In this document: positions 42,359-53,672 of the stretch, piece after piece
Position numbering within the stretch: position 1 is the stretch's first letter
Layout of the letters: each line of letters opens with the position of its first letter
Source of the DNA: Prorocentrum cordatum
Lineage: Eukaryota > Sar > Dinophyceae > Prorocentrales > Prorocentraceae
NCBI GenBank assembly: GCA_963575745.1
Contig: CAUYUJ010012669.1
Location: 709,790 to 773,789, forward strand
Length of the DNA stretch: 64,000 nucleotides
Direction: 5' to 3'
Program-made: the position numbers and the translations under genes
The notes under the pieces: generated by a model
Told to the model about the DNA's origin: nothing
The model's database searches: none
What the model saw: only the letters and a program-made list of their open reading frames with translations

Positions 42359-43564
42359 GGCCTGGCCCGCTTCGCCAGCCGGCTCTGGGGACGGCGCGTG
42401 GTCGAAGCGCACGTCGTTCTGCCGCTTTCCCCGCCTTTCTCTCCGAGGCCGGCCTTCCTGGATGCCCACGCGCCGCGAAGCGCGACTGCCGCCCTGCCTG
42501 CCTGTTGGGTCGCCCTCGGGGCGGCGGCAGGCTTGACTCGACTCTATCAGACAGCTCGGCTCAGCTAAGCGGCTCGACTCCCCGATGAATTTCCGCCCCT
42601 CTTCTCTTCCCCTGCCTTCGCGCAGGGTGGGGCAGGGTAGGTCCTGGTCCTCAGGGACGGCGGAGGATCCGAGCCCTCTCGGCACCTGACCTGAGGCAGC
42701 CTTTCAGCCTGTCTTCAGTGCCAGGTGGCGGCGTACGAGGAGGCCGCACAGGCAGAGGCGGTGTGGGGAGGAGGGAGACGGAGGAGAGAGAAGGGATGAC
42801 GGATGAGCGAGGAGGGAAGAGGGAGGAAGAGGCGAGAGACCAGCAGTGCTGCAGCGATGAGACGGGGAGCACTGCCTGTTTAATGTGGCAGCGATGTGGC
42901 GTGCACCCCCAGACAGTTCGAGGTTTTCAGTGACGATGCCCACGAGGTTCCCAGGGAGAGGGAGGATCAGGAGGCTGGGGTACCGGGGACTTTGGACCTG
43001 TTCGCAGCTTCGAGGCGCCGAGGAGGAGAAAGGGAGCGGGGAGGGAGGACGACGTGGAGGCAGTGGAGGACGCAGAGGCACTGGAGGAGGCGGGCGGAGG
43101 AGGATCAGCAGCAGGGCGAGGAGCAGCAGCGGGAGGAGCAGGGAGCTCGGGTTATGTTATTCCCATCGTACTTAAGGACCACATCCCAGAACTAATTTCG
43201 AGCACCGGGAAAAGTGTCGAAAGAGTGTCGCAGCAGGGCCTCCCAGGGCCCGACACGTGAAAACCCTCGAGTTTCGGTACTTTTTTTCTGGCGCTCGAAA
43301 TTCCTTCTGGCGATCAAGGCTAAAGTAGGTTGGAACATCACAACGCTCGGGCAGGAGGACGGTGGAGGGCGGCGGTCCGGCGCTGCCCGCCCAAGGAGAT
43401 CGTGAAGTAGCGGCTGCCGCGCCCGCCCGCGCGCCGGCAGCCGAGCAGAGGTGTGCCTGGCCCTTGCACGGTCTGCTGCTCTCCCCTGCGCGCCCCACTC
43501 GCGCCGACTGCGCGCAAGAATGGCCCCCCGCTGGAGCAGGGCCGCCCCCAGCACAGGCCTGCGC
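42359..43564. other. Unassigned region between MITE copies 5 and 6
   Basis: Purine-rich GAGGAG stretches at 42740-42835 and 43020-43140 give Glu/Arg-rich frames. The rest holds no recognisable gene. Confidence 0.45.
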
Positions 43565-43723
43565 TTCAGTCGGGCCTGTCCCTCTACAGGGGGGATGTTC
43601 AAGAATAGTCCAAAAATAGTCTGGGGACTATTTTTTTACCATTTTTTGCATTTTTGGAACATGTTTGGAGTACGTTTTGTTTCTCGTCCAAAATCCCCCT
43701 GTAGGGGGAAAGGCCCGACTTAA
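43565..43723 (-). mobile_element. MITE family M, copy 6
   Basis: 159 bp, ends TTCAGTCGGGCCTGTCCC and GGGGAAAGGCCCGACTTAA. Target duplication GCCTGCGC (43557-43564) versus GCCTACGC (43724-43731), 7 of 8 matching. Interior ATAGTCTGGGGACTAT. Confidence 0.9.
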
Positions 43724-44934
43724 GCCTACGCGCTTGGATGCGACCCCTCACCCCCCAGCGGACCCCGCAAGCCTCGCCCCAGAGGCATCCTTGCCCTGGA
43801 ATCGACATCCTCCCCGACCCGAGTGTTCGTTCGAGGGGGATCGCTGCTCCTCGTCCTCCGCATACTCATCCACCTCCCCTCTTCTGGGATCACGAGGCGG
43901 CCCCGCCAACTCAAGACCGGCAGGGGAAGAACTGGAGAAGATTTGGCTGACAGATCCACATCGTCCTTCCTCCTTCCTCCTCCTCCTCCTCCTCCTCCTC
44001 CTCCTCCTCCTCCTCTGTCCTTCTGCAGCATGTCACAAGCCTCATCCCTCCCCCCATCTCGCGCTCAGCGTTCATGGGGGTGTGGACGAGCCTGTCGGAG
44101 CGGGGGCGGGCAGCAGAGGCAGGGGGGCCCTGCGAGCCTGCGAGCACACGCCCGAGGCAGAGGGCCACTGGAGCGAGAGGCGCCCGCACGGAGCTCGCAG
44201 GCGCGAGGTTGTCCCTCGGGTTTCCACACCGACGCGGGTCCGGGGAGGGACCGCTCCCATCGCAGCGCTTCCACGCTCGCATTCCCTCGTCGCCTCCCCC
44301 GCTCTCCTCGACGAGATCGATCGGTCAGGGAGCGCGACGGGTTGCGGGACGCGTTCACTCGAAGAAGAACAGATTGCAGGAGCATAGATGTTCGGAGATC
44401 CGACCAGACTTCTTTGTTTGTCGGGTCGGCGACCGGACCCCCCCCTGGCGGCGACTCTGGCGCCGCCCCTGGCGTGCAAACGGATGGGGTTCGGGCGCCG
44501 ATCCCAGAAGCTTTCGCGGATCCGAAGGTTCATGTTCGTGCACTTTTTCTGTTCTTCTTCCTCGAGGGACGCAACCACAGAGTGCGCAGCGGTTCTCACA
44601 CACCCACACTTCGTCCTCTTCCTGTCCTTCCTGCACGGCAGGCGGGTACACATATACACTTAATTTGTATGCGCTTAGTGTTCATTTGCCGCAGCCAGTC
44701 AACGACTGCTTATTTGTCTTGCCTTTCTCTAGGATGAGCTTGGACTCAACAGCTTTCAACGGGCCAGGATTCCCCTGACCCTCGAGCTCTTGCCAGCAGG
44801 TGTCTGCGATCCTGGAGCTTTTCAAAATGCATCGGGACTTGGTACAGTACGGCCCCTAAGGACCGCTCGGACGCCACAGCGTCGGACAGCAGCGCTGCGG
44901 GGCCGGCATCCGCTCCTGCGACGGAGCGGGCGTC
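43724..44934. other. Unassigned region with (CTC)n
   Basis: (CTC)n at 43975-44014. Several long frames on both strands (for example 43823-44737 plus) have no recognisable domain. Confidence 0.4.
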
Positions 44935-45135
44935 TCTGACGGCCGAGGGTTCTTGAACGGCAGTGCTTTCGCCAACGGGAGCGCGGCATGGGCGCGTGCT
45001 GTCGCCAACAGGAGTGCTGTGGCCGAGGGTTTTTGAACGGCAGTGCTTTTGCCAACAGGAGTGCTGTCGCCAACAGGAGCGCGGCATGGGCGCATGGGTT
45101 TGTGAACGGCAGTGCTTTCGCCAACAGGTGCGGAA
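44935..45135. repeat. Imperfect tandem repeat with GAACGGCAGTGCTTTCGCCA
   Basis: Two to three copies of a unit with GGCCGAGGGTTCTTGAACGG, GCAGTGCTTTCGCCAAC, GGAGCGCGGCATGGGCGC and GCTGTCGCCAACAGGAGTG, with internal shuffling of sub-words. The minus strand gives a repeated LLLATALLLAKALPFKNP peptide, probably incidental. Confidence 0.75.
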
Positions 45136-46800
45136 GTGCATGATGCTTCCCGTGCTTGTCCACTGCCGGGCCGATGCCGCGGACAAGGGGAGCTGGACAA
45201 GCACCGGATTCCTCGGAGTCGTTGGACGGATGCATGGTCGAGGTGGATGGGTTCCAGGCGTGCGTGCGGCGCAAGGGCGCTGCGAAGGTAGGTTGGGGCA
45301 TGGGCTTGTCTGTCTTTCACGAATCTAGCGGCGAGCCAGCGTCTGCTGCAGTGCACGAGCAGTTGTCTGTCCCGCTGTCAGGCAACAGCTCCGCAGCCTC
45401 CGCCGGCCCTTCAGCTTGTTCTGCGCGCGATAGAGATGTAGGTGCCACACGCAAGCATAAAAAGTTGGACTCGTTGCTCCAATCGTCGGGGTTGGGTTGG
45501 CACGGGGGCAATCGTGTGGTAATGTTCATTATGATTGGGATGTATCGTCGTTCATCTCCTACAGTCTCTGCTCGCGCCCAGGACTAATGATGTTGTGCCC
45601 TCCAGTGCTGTTGTGCTAAATTCTTGACGCTTCGCGTATCCCCACCAGCGTGAACTCCCCCAGAAAAGGAATCGCCTTGCACGGTACCGTGGGACCCCCC
45701 TAGGACGCTCCCACCTCAGACGAAGCCCTGCGGCCAGGGCGCTCACCTAACCCTCCGTCACATTCTCCAGTTCCGCGGCTATCGGCTGCACTCCCCCTTT
45801 CCTCGTCGCCACGTGCTGCCATCCGCGGCGATCGTCCGCTTGCTCCCCATCTCTTCACTCTGACCGCGGCTATCGGCTGCTTACCCCCCCTTTCTCGTCG
45901 CCACAGGATGCAATTTCCGAAGAAGGATGAGTTGCTGTGGGCCCCTGGGCTACCGGGTCGCTACCAGGCGGCCACTCCTGTCGACTGACAGCGACAGGTC
46001 TAGTTTCACCGATGCAGTGGGCCAATGGGGCGGACTGTTGTTACCTCGTGGGGTTGAGGTACTTCCCCACCACCGAGATAGTTCCTGCGTTAGCGTGGGC
46101 CTTTAGCCCGTTCGGCCGGCTGAAATAACCCCGTCGTCGGTTTGCCGCTGCGTCGGCCCGTGTTCTTCCGAGACGGCTCGCTCAAGGCGCCTCGCCCTCT
46201 CTCGGCGTACATTCCTTTTGCCCGCGGCGTGCGCGGGCCGGGACACACCGGACGCTGGCCTCGGCCATGTCTGGGCCCATCTTTTGGAGTCGGCAACATG
46301 CAGTGGCTCCCCCGTCGTCGCCCTGGTGACGGCGGTTTCCCCCCCTTGCACATGGGCGTGGTGACAGTACGGTCAGCCTTGTCGGCATTGGCAGATAAGG
46401 ACGTCGGTCAGGCACCTTTTCTGGCGCTCGTGTGAGACGTCGGCTGCAATCACAGGAGTGCCTTCGAGTTGCACAAGCCGCACACCGTCTTGGTACCAGG
46501 GCTCTCGTGGGCGCTTCCATGGCGGTCGACCTTTACCAGGCTTTGGCCCGCACTCCCCTCCGATGCGTGCAGGCTGGCCGACGTTCCAAGTGAGTGAGTG
46601 GTCTTGGCCCCTTCCGCCTGGCAGTCCGGCTCCACCAGCGGGTCCGACCTTTTTTGCTCCCCCCTTTCCTCGTTGGCACACGTTCAGCGGCCGGTTAGTG
46701 GCGTCTTCGATGGCAATGTTCAGCGTTTCTTTTGCTGCTGGCACACGCTCAGCTGCTTCTTGGCCGGCACAGTGCTGCGCCGTTAATTATATGTTTCCCG
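45136..46800. other. Unassigned region with a 90-bp duplication
   Basis: CCGCGGCTATCGGCTGC..CTTTCCTCGTCGCCAC at 45773-45812 recurs at 45863-45904. The plus frame 45156-45587 (143 codons) has ordinary composition but no recognisable domain. Confidence 0.4.
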
Positions 46801-47115
46801 CGCGCTGTGTCCCAGCCTCGTTCTTACCGCCCTCTGGATTTTTTCTTGCGGGCCGCGAATCAAAAAAGTATCCCCGCCAGCCAAAAGAAAAGATCCGTGG
46901 TGGGGATACTCGAAGCGTATCCCCACCAGAGATCATCTCTTCTTTTGCCTCCCCCTTTCGCTTGGTTTTGTCTCTTGTCGCCTTCCTCTTCCTGTGCGCT
47001 AATTTCGGCCGTTGCCCCTGTGCGTCGCTCCTGGACGCCGCCCGACCTTTTCGTCGCGGTCGCGATCAAAAAGTATCCCCACCAGCCGATCCAGAAACAG
47101 TTGCCAGGGCTGGTG
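46801..47115. repeat. Repeat E copies 1 and 2 (CAAAAAGTATCCCCACCAGCC)
   Basis: The first copy is around 46821-46890 (GGGCCGCGAATCAAAAAAGT, ATCCCCGCCAGCC). The second is 46971-47112 (CGCGATCAAAAAGTATCCCC, CGATCCAGAAACAGTTGCC). A third is at 48495-48650. Between them, GGTGGGGATACTCGAAGCG and TATCCCCACCAGAG (46901-46934) form an inverted pair. Confidence 0.65.
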
Positions 47116-47204
47116 ATTTCACACATGCCCCCATGCCACGGCCTTCGTTGCTGCCCCCACGATGTGCCGTACCTTACATAAACCTCCTGGGACCATCTTG
47201 GGGT

Positions 47205-47460
47205 AGTGGTGGTAGTACTTGTAGTAGTGGTAGTAGTGGTAGTAGTGGTAGTAGTGGTAGTAGTGGGAGTGGGAGCGGGAGTGGGAGTGGGAGGAGGAGG
47301 AGGAGGAGGAGGAGGAGGAGGAGGAGGAGGGAGGAGGAGAGGGAGGAGGGAGGAGGAGGGGAAGAGGAGAGAGGAGGAAGAGGAAAAGGAAGAGGAGGAG
47401 GAGGAGGAAAGGAGGAAGAGGAGGAAACAAGAAAAGGAGGAGGAGGAACGCTGCACAAAC
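47205..47460. repeat. GTA and GGA trinucleotide microsatellites
   Basis: (GTAGTG)n at 47205-47270 passes into (GGGAGT)n and (GGA)n to 47460. A C-run at about 47493-47508 follows. Confidence 0.95.
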
Positions 47461-47539
47461 TTTGCGCTTTCGATGGAGGGGGTGATTTTCGCCCCCCCCC
47501 CCCCCCATTTTTTAAAATAGTGGGGCTCAAGGCTCCCCA

Positions 47540-48080
47540 GTCAGCAGAAGCGTGTTCCCCTCTTCGCAGGGTCTTTGCAGGGGAGGGAGTTTGCAAAGAC
47601 CCTGCGAATCTGGAATCTTGGAGGCCTCTTGGGGCGACCTTGGGCTCCATGGCTCACCTGGGGGGGGGGGGGCGTCCTCTATTCAGGTACCCCCCCCCCA
47701 TCGGAGGCTCAGAAAACGCGTTTGGGGACACTCTTGGGGTGCTTTGAGGGCGATATTGGGCACTCTTGGGTCCCTCTTGGGCCCCTTTTCGGGGCTCTTT
47801 TGGACCATGATGGGGCCATCCTGAAGCTTCAAAAGCCCATCGGGCGCGAGGAAGCTAGAAGGTAACCGACATTGATTTCCCAAAGGTTTTTGAAGCACTC
47901 TGGCAACTTTTGTTGGGGGACATTGGAACGCCCGACGGGCACTTGGAAAAGGTTTTGAGGCTGTCTCGGGGCGTTTTGGAAACATGTCGGAGGCTAGTTC
48001 GAACCATGTTGCAGCATCTTGGGCCATTTTTGAGTCCATCTTGGGCTCTATGAGGCCCTCTTGGGACCATCTCGGACCGA
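47540..48080. repeat. CTCTTGGGGCC satellite block with short runs of G/C
   Basis: GCCTCTTGGGGCGACCTTGG, CACTCTTGGGTCCCTCTTGG and similar words, broken by a G-run (47660-47669) and C-run (47691-47699), continuing as CATCTTGGG variants to 48080. Confidence 0.65.
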
Positions 48081-48494
48081 AAAGCACCCTCTAACACCTC
48101 GCTGGGCGCCCCGTCCCAACCCAGGGGAGGGCTTACCCCGAGCAGGAGGGTTCATGGAAGAAAGAAGACAAAACTTGTTAAACCAACTACGCCCCGAGAG
48201 CAGGGGATTCTAGACGCTTGGCGTAACCCCACCAGCCGCGAGTGACGGCGGGCAGCGACGCGCACTGACGTTCACGACGTGTGTCAGCTGGCGGCGACCT
48301 TCGTCTTGCCTTCCGCTTGCTTTTCTTCGTTATGCGCATGGCGAGCATCTGCACCACGACTGTCTGGCTCTTCATCTTGGGCCTGACGCCCCGAGTCACT
48401 CACCATTTTGATGTGCATCGAGGCCCTCTTGGTCCTCTTCGGACTGGCGGACTTCCTGGACTTCACCGGCTCCGCCGCCTGAGCGACTGCGTAG

Positions 48495-48650
48495 CGCGCT
48501 CCGGTGGCTGTGGCCCCACCTTAAGCCGTAATTTCGATCGTTGCGTTGTTGCTTCGCTTCTTGACGGCGCGCAGTTGCTCTGTGTCGCTCGCGAACAAAA
48601 AAGAATTCTACCAGCCCATCCAGAAACGATGCCCATGCGAGTTGCCCTGA
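48495..48650. repeat. Repeat E copy 3
   Basis: Matches 46971-47112: GTAATTTCGATCGTTGC versus CTAATTTCGGCCGTTGC, GCTTCTTGACGGC versus GCTCCTGGACGCC, CAGCCCATCCAGAAACGATG versus CAGCCGATCCAGAAACAG. Confidence 0.65.
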
Positions 48651-48659
48651 TCTGGGATG

Positions 48660-49160
48660 CACAGGAGCATGCAGTGGAGTCGGGGGGCGGGGAAGCCGTT
48701 ATACCCCAGGAAGGGGAGGATGGAGGAGGGATCGGATCAGGAAGGCGAGGGCGAGGCAGGGGGAACGGAGGAGGAACGAGGAGGCCCTTTGGGGACCTTT
48801 TGGAGGCCTCTTGGGGCTCGCTTGGGGTCATATTGGGGCCATCTTGGAGGAGATCGATCAGAGGAGGGGGGGGCACATTACAGTCCCCCCCAAAAGGCCA
48901 AAATGGGCCCCAAACCTAAGTAAAAGCAATTGACGTTCGCGTTTTCGCCGATGCCGTCTTGGACGTTCCAATGGGTCGCGGGGCGCCCCGTCCAGGTCCG
49001 GGCGAAGTGGGGCGGGTAGGCGCAGGAGTTGGGATACCTTTCCCCGCCCGCCCTTTCCTTGCACATAAGTGGCACCCGAGCCGCAGCGCATTCAGCGGCA
49101 GTCCTTGGATGGACGGGTAATGGGAACCAGAACATAACCCATGTGCGCAACGTTGGGGCG
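48660..49160. other. Unassigned region
   Basis: GGAGGA words and a short CTCTTGGGG satellite block at 48780-48860. No gene recognised. Confidence 0.45.
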
Positions 49161-49335
49161 AGGTGCGTCCGCCAGGCGTGCCAGGTGCGCCAGGTGCGCC
49201 AGGCACCCCTGTGGCCGAAGCGTGCCGGGCACGCCTGGTGCGCCAGATGCGCCACGTGATCCACGTGCGCCATGTGCGTCACATGTTCCAGCCGCGCCAG
49301 GTGCGCGCAGAGTGTACCAGATGCGCCAGCGCACG
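49161..49335. repeat. GTGCGCCAG minisatellite
   Basis: About 16 variants of the 9-10-bp word GTGCGCCAG (GTGCGCCAGGTGCGCCAGG, GATGCGCCACGTG). Confidence 0.85.
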
Positions 49336-50750
49336 TGGCGAAACATGTCGGCCCCCACCACTTCTGTCGAAGGCCAGTGTTCATTCGCGGCGGGGTGGCC
49401 ATCGTAATGCCTTGTGCGCATGCACATGGCAGACAGTACAGTGAAGGCGCGCATCACGAAACCATATGATTTTCCACAGGGTACCCAGGGTTTCCTCGCT
49501 CCGTGCGCTGCGCGGTGACTTCCCGCGGCCGTTGAAGGAGCTGCTGCGGTCGGGATGCTCCGGGGTCTCCCCTTAGGTGCAGCCCCCGCCCGGGTTTTCA
49601 GGGTTGGGTCTCTTGCGAGGGTTGATCGCGGCCGCGTCCACACTGTATGCAAGCTTCCCCGCCGTCCCAGTCAAAAATCAATGCACAGTGATCGTGGGGT
49701 GCCCGCGCATGATCAAAGTTTTGTTTCGAAGTGCACTGAAGGGATGCTGACCCTGCGCGCAGCAGGCAATATGTGGCCCCCCCGTTGTCCTTGTTTGAAA
49801 ACAATACAAACTGCTCGAGACCCCCCCGATCATGAACCAAGATTTTGCCCCAAGGTGGACTGTACATCCTCGTTTGACAGGGGTGGTGTGGGGGGCCCTC
49901 ATTGGTTTTGATTGGTTGCCGATCGCCTGGGGGGGGTAGTAATAGGGAGCAGTGATAAACCCCTCCCCGAAGGGGAAGAAGGAAGGGTGGAACAGCAAAC
50001 GTTCGAAACCACTTACCCCCAGCGGGGTGGTGGGATTTGCGCATTCATTCCGACCAGGAGGAGGCAGGAAAGCCAGAAACCAAACCTAGTGTCCAAGTGA
50101 TCAGGGTGCTGGATGGGCGGAAATAGTGAGCCTGGTAAGACCCCACAAATTACCATTGACTTTGGCTCGTCAACGAGATGGCGCATCAGTACATTTAGGG
50201 GAAAAAACTTGTCGAGGGGGCGAGAGGTAGGCATGGGAGAGGCGGATGTGGCGGCAGTGCTGGAGGAGTGTGATCCCTCCGCCGCACGCTTCTTCTCTGT
50301 CTCTTTTTCTTTTTGTGTGTTCTCTCTCTCTCTCTCTACCACTCTCCCTCTCTCTCGCTATCACTCTCTCTTTTTCTTTTTCTCTATCTCTCTCTCCCAC
50401 TCTCACCCCACTCTCACCTCCCGAACTCCTCTGGTCCTTCCTGTCTCCCTGCTCCATCGCCCCTCTGACGCTCCAGGGAGCGCCGTCTCACCCCCCGGGC
50501 AGCGCCAGAGGGGTGAACACGTGGCTCGCGTGCTCCAGTAGTGCACCGTCCCGCATCGAGTTGAAGAAAAGGACCCGGCGATAAGATTGTCTACTCCGTC
50601 GTTTTCCTTGGACAGCTCGGGCCCGAGGCCCGGGAAGGGCCCCAGGAGGCCGAGCCTCTGGCGACAAAACCTCCCGCCGTGCTCTCTTCACAAACGCGAG
50701 GGGGCCTCTGGGCCTCCGGACCCCGCGCAGCAGGCCTCTCCGACAGCGGG
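49336..50750. other. Unassigned region with (CT)n
   Basis: CT repeats at 50288-50400. Short frames only; no recognisable domain. Confidence 0.45.
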
Positions 50751-50948
50751 CCATGGCCTCGCGGGCGGCGCCCCAGGCCCCCGCGGAGCCGCAGCAGCGG
50801 GCCTCCCCGGGCGCCGCCCCGTCGCCCGCGCCGGCGGTGCCCCGGGCCGCGGCCGAGGACTCAGGCGACGGTCATTGTAGGCCTTTGCTCATCAACGTGA
50901 TCGGGCACATTCGCAGCATACGTTTTCGGTGTCGTTATCCCTCGTGGA

Positions 50949-51521
50949 TTGGAGGGTTGCACAAGGTTGGTGACGTCGCGTCCGCTGTCCAGGATACGTT
51001 TGTTCTCAACGATGGCGTGTCCACTCTCCTTCGCGAGGAGGTGCCGCGAGCGAAGAGCGGGCAGCGTGAATGCCAACGTCGAGACCGACTGCACGGCAGC
51101 TGTCGGCGACCAGTCTCCTCATTGCGTGCACTATTTGGTTGGCTACCTGGTCGGGCAGGCGAGCGCGGGCGATTCCGAAGTCGTTCGCCGGCCTGCGCCG
51201 TTCGCTCGAACGCCGTCGGCGAGGCGGCAACTAGCTTCGTGCTGACCGTCCTTGACCCGGAAGGTGGGGGTTCCCAGGAGGCTCGCTCCAGAATGGCTGC
51301 GGCGTGGGCGTGGAGCCTGCTGGATGGCCTGGTGGACAAGGCCGCCATCTGGACTGCCCTGGGCGTCGTGATGCCGCTGTTCGACGGCCAGGCAGCGGTC
51401 GTGTCGCACGCGGTGCTGCTGGGCCGCTGGAAGATCTTCCCCGTCACGAATGTCTTGATGGTGTCAGGGGTCGTACACATGAGGCGGCAGCTAACACAGG
51501 TCCGACCTCGACAGTGGGTTT
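50949..51521 (+). pseudogene. Candidate N-terminal part of the Penelope-like element
   Basis: Two frames look protein-like in succession: SVNANVETDCTAAVGDQSP..HYLVGYLVGQAS (51065-51170) and, in another frame, ARSRMAAAWAWSLLDGLVDK..WTALGVVMPLFDGQAAVVSH (51280-51410), with further non-random composition to about 51520. I recognise no domain. It is kept because it leads into the GIY-YIG domain and differs from the low-complexity surroundings. Confidence 0.35.
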
Positions 51522-52050
51522 TTGAGGCTCCGCGTGTCCTTTCATTTGAACGGTTCCGAGCAACTCGCGGCGTGGATCCCGGCATGCTCTATTTGCAGGA
51601 AGGCGGTTGATGGCCCAGTGGGCCTGCTGAATCTTGTCGTTTATGTCATTGGCTCGTGTGCGGGCGTGTACGTTGGCAAGACGATGCCGGACCGCCGGTC
51701 CATGACAGGCTTGGGTGGCCGCCTCCAGGAGCACCTGAAGTGTCTCCTCGATCCGCATATTGGCCTTGGCGGCGGGCCGCGCTGCAAGAAGCTGTTGAAG
51801 AGACGCACTGGGAGCAGCTGTGCTCCAGTGCCTTTCTAATCGCCGAGCGCGAGCCAGGCAGATCAGAGCGGCATGCCTTCCGTCGAGATGCAAAGAGGCG
51901 AAGGCGGAGGCGCGCGGCCGACGCGGACCCCGCCCTCGACAGCGTCCCCCGGCTTGGAAGGAAAGGGCCGCGCAGGCGAATTCCGACTTGTCGTTGGCCG
52001 TCTGCGTTGCCAACGATCCCCACGCAGAAGACAATGAGGCCTATCGCTGA
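51522..52050 (+). pseudogene. GIY-YIG-like endonuclease domain
   Basis: GIY-YIG nucleases cut DNA using a Tyr/Arg/Glu active site. The frame of 51522 has VVYVIGSCAG (51636-51665; VVY in the GIY position), VYVGKT (51666-51683; YVG in the YIG position) spaced 10 residues later, and LGGRLQEHL (51711-51737) with the conserved Arg and His. KKLLKR follows. The frame stops at 51837; the neighbouring frame continues with AFLIAEREPGRSERHAF (about 51832-51882), where the catalytic Glu is expected. A single frameshift would join the two. Position upstream of an RT suggests a retroelement rather than a host repair enzyme. Confidence 0.65.
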
Positions 52051-52191
52051 TCATTTTCCTGGGCCTCTCTCGGCCCAAGGGCCTTTCGGGACAGTATACC
52101 GGCGTCAGCAACGGGAGCGGTATTCGTTGATGGGGGCGATGGGCCCGCTCTTCAGATGTAGCTGCTTCGAGCGCGCGGTTTTACTATTATC

Positions 52192-52652
52192 GTGGTGTGT
52201 CTCCCGAGGCTGTCCGTCCCGAGGTGGCCGAAGGCGATGTTGGCCGACTCTCTCTTCCGAGCGGTCTCCTTGGCACCGCAGCTGCTAGCTTCGCACCACC
52301 GGGTGTACGCAGCGACGCTGAGCCTACACCTGCTCGTGAAGGGCGTCGGACTGCCCAGTCTACGAGTTCCACTTCTTGCGGTTCCCCCCGCATGTCGCTC
52401 GGAATCTTGATCCGTTTTCTTTGTTTCCGCCGTCGTCTTCAAGATTTCTCTTCAGGCGCACCGCTTGGAGTATCATCGACGTTGGGTGCGTCCTCGAAGC
52501 CGCCCGGCGCACAAGAAGGCCGTCGTCTGGAAGTTCGTTGCCTCAGCCCTGAAGGTCTTGAAGGCGAAGGTGTTGAAGACCGTTCTTGTGATTTTCGATC
52601 GCGGGCGCCCGCTATCAAGCAGTGGCGAAGCGTCCCAGCTTGCCTTATAGGC
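52192..52652 (+). pseudogene. Penelope-like element, linker between nuclease and RT
   Basis: The frame of 52192/52465 reads ADSLFRAVSLAPQLLASHHR, LHLLVKGVGLPSLRVPLLAV and, after a stop at 52408, LEYHRRWVRPRSRPAHKKAV, KFVASALKVLKAKVLKTVLV and FDRGRPLSSSGEASQLAL. The repeated hydrophobic/basic pattern is unlike the flanking low-complexity DNA. I have a general impression of similar stretches in dinoflagellate retroelements, but no named domain. Confidence 0.45.
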
Positions 52653-53057
52653 CCACCAACGAATGTTCAAGCAACATGTTGTGGTTTGTGCACGAAATAT
52701 TCTTAGAACATTTATGGCTGGGGCTGACTTGTTTTAGCACATCGAGTTTATTTTTTAAGAGCATTGCTTTTGGCTATTAGAACACTTGGGGCTCTAAGAA
52801 CATCTCGTGGTAGGCCTATAGGAGTTCCAGGGCGGTCGGTCCCTGCCCAACACTACCGCCTCTCCGTCCAGCCGCACTTCGAAGAGAACGGCGTCTTGCG
52901 AAGTGGGCTGCATCTGTCCAGATCGCCGAGCACGTGCGAGAAGGTGTTGATCCTGCGACGGCACGTCTAAGCGCTCGTCGCCCTCGGCTCAGAGCCCGGG
53001 CTGCCCACGCGGCCTGGAAAAAGATGGGGTCGGTCGTGCCGCAGGCTCCCCTTGGCG

Positions 53058-53159
53058 ACTCCTCCTCCTCCTCCTCCTCCTCCTCCTCCTCCTCCTCCTC
53101 CTCCTCCGTCCTCCTCCTCCTCCTCCTCCTCCTCCTCCTCCTCCTCCTCCTCCTCCGCC
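53058..53159. repeat. (CTC)n microsatellite
   Basis: About 100 bases of CTC triplets with a single CGTCCTC interruption. Confidence 0.95.
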
Positions 53160-53456
53160 GAGTTGAGGGGACGCGAGCTCGAACCAGGTCCGGAAGACCC
53201 ATTCGGGCGACATGCTGCGGTTCGTTTTGGCGCCGATTGCGTTGGGCCCGGCCTGGAAGCCCCGCCCGGATGTCTCAGCGCAGCAGGTCCGCACGCGGCC
53301 GTGGGCCCGCGCCAGGGCGGGCCCGCCTGCTCGGGTGCGCGGGCGGAGGCGGTTGCCGCGCACGCGGCCGCGAGCCCAGGAGCCGGCAGCGCTCCCACTG
53401 GTCAGGGAGAATGTTTTGGCGGGTCGGGCAGCCATTGGCGCGGGAAGCTTGGGCAC

Positions 53457-53640
53457 TCGTGCCTCCCCAGACCCCCTCGCGTTGCGAAAAAAACTCGACG
53501 GGAAGTTTTTCGTTATTTTCGGCCTCCGGGGGGCCTTGCCGGGCCTCGGGAGCGGCAAAAACCGACTCGGGACGAAAAACTGGTCCTGGGGGAGGGGTCC
53601 AGACGTTTATCAAGCTTGTGAAACAGTCACGACGTCGGGG
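53457..53640 (+). repeat. Repeat C copy 2
   Basis: CCTCCCCAGACCCCCTCGCG, TCGGCCTCCGGGGGG, GCCGGGCCTCGGGAGC, GGGTCCAGACG and GTCACGACGTCGGGGGCC match 14695-15095 in order. Here the block is continuous, without the insert seen in copy 1. The frame SASGGPCRASGAAKTDSG is shared in outline. Confidence 0.75.
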
Positions 53641-53672
53641 GCCTGGGTCCGCCGCGTCGTGGACGCGAGCGG

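Noticed and set aside
44746-45204. Minus-strand LLLATALLLAKALPFKNP repeat as a membrane protein
   Set aside because: It arises from an imperfect tandem DNA repeat, and the other frames are equally open over the same interval.
46458-47747. 429-codon plus-strand frame
   Set aside because: It crosses repeat E copies, a GTA/GGA microsatellite and homopolymer runs. No domain is visible.
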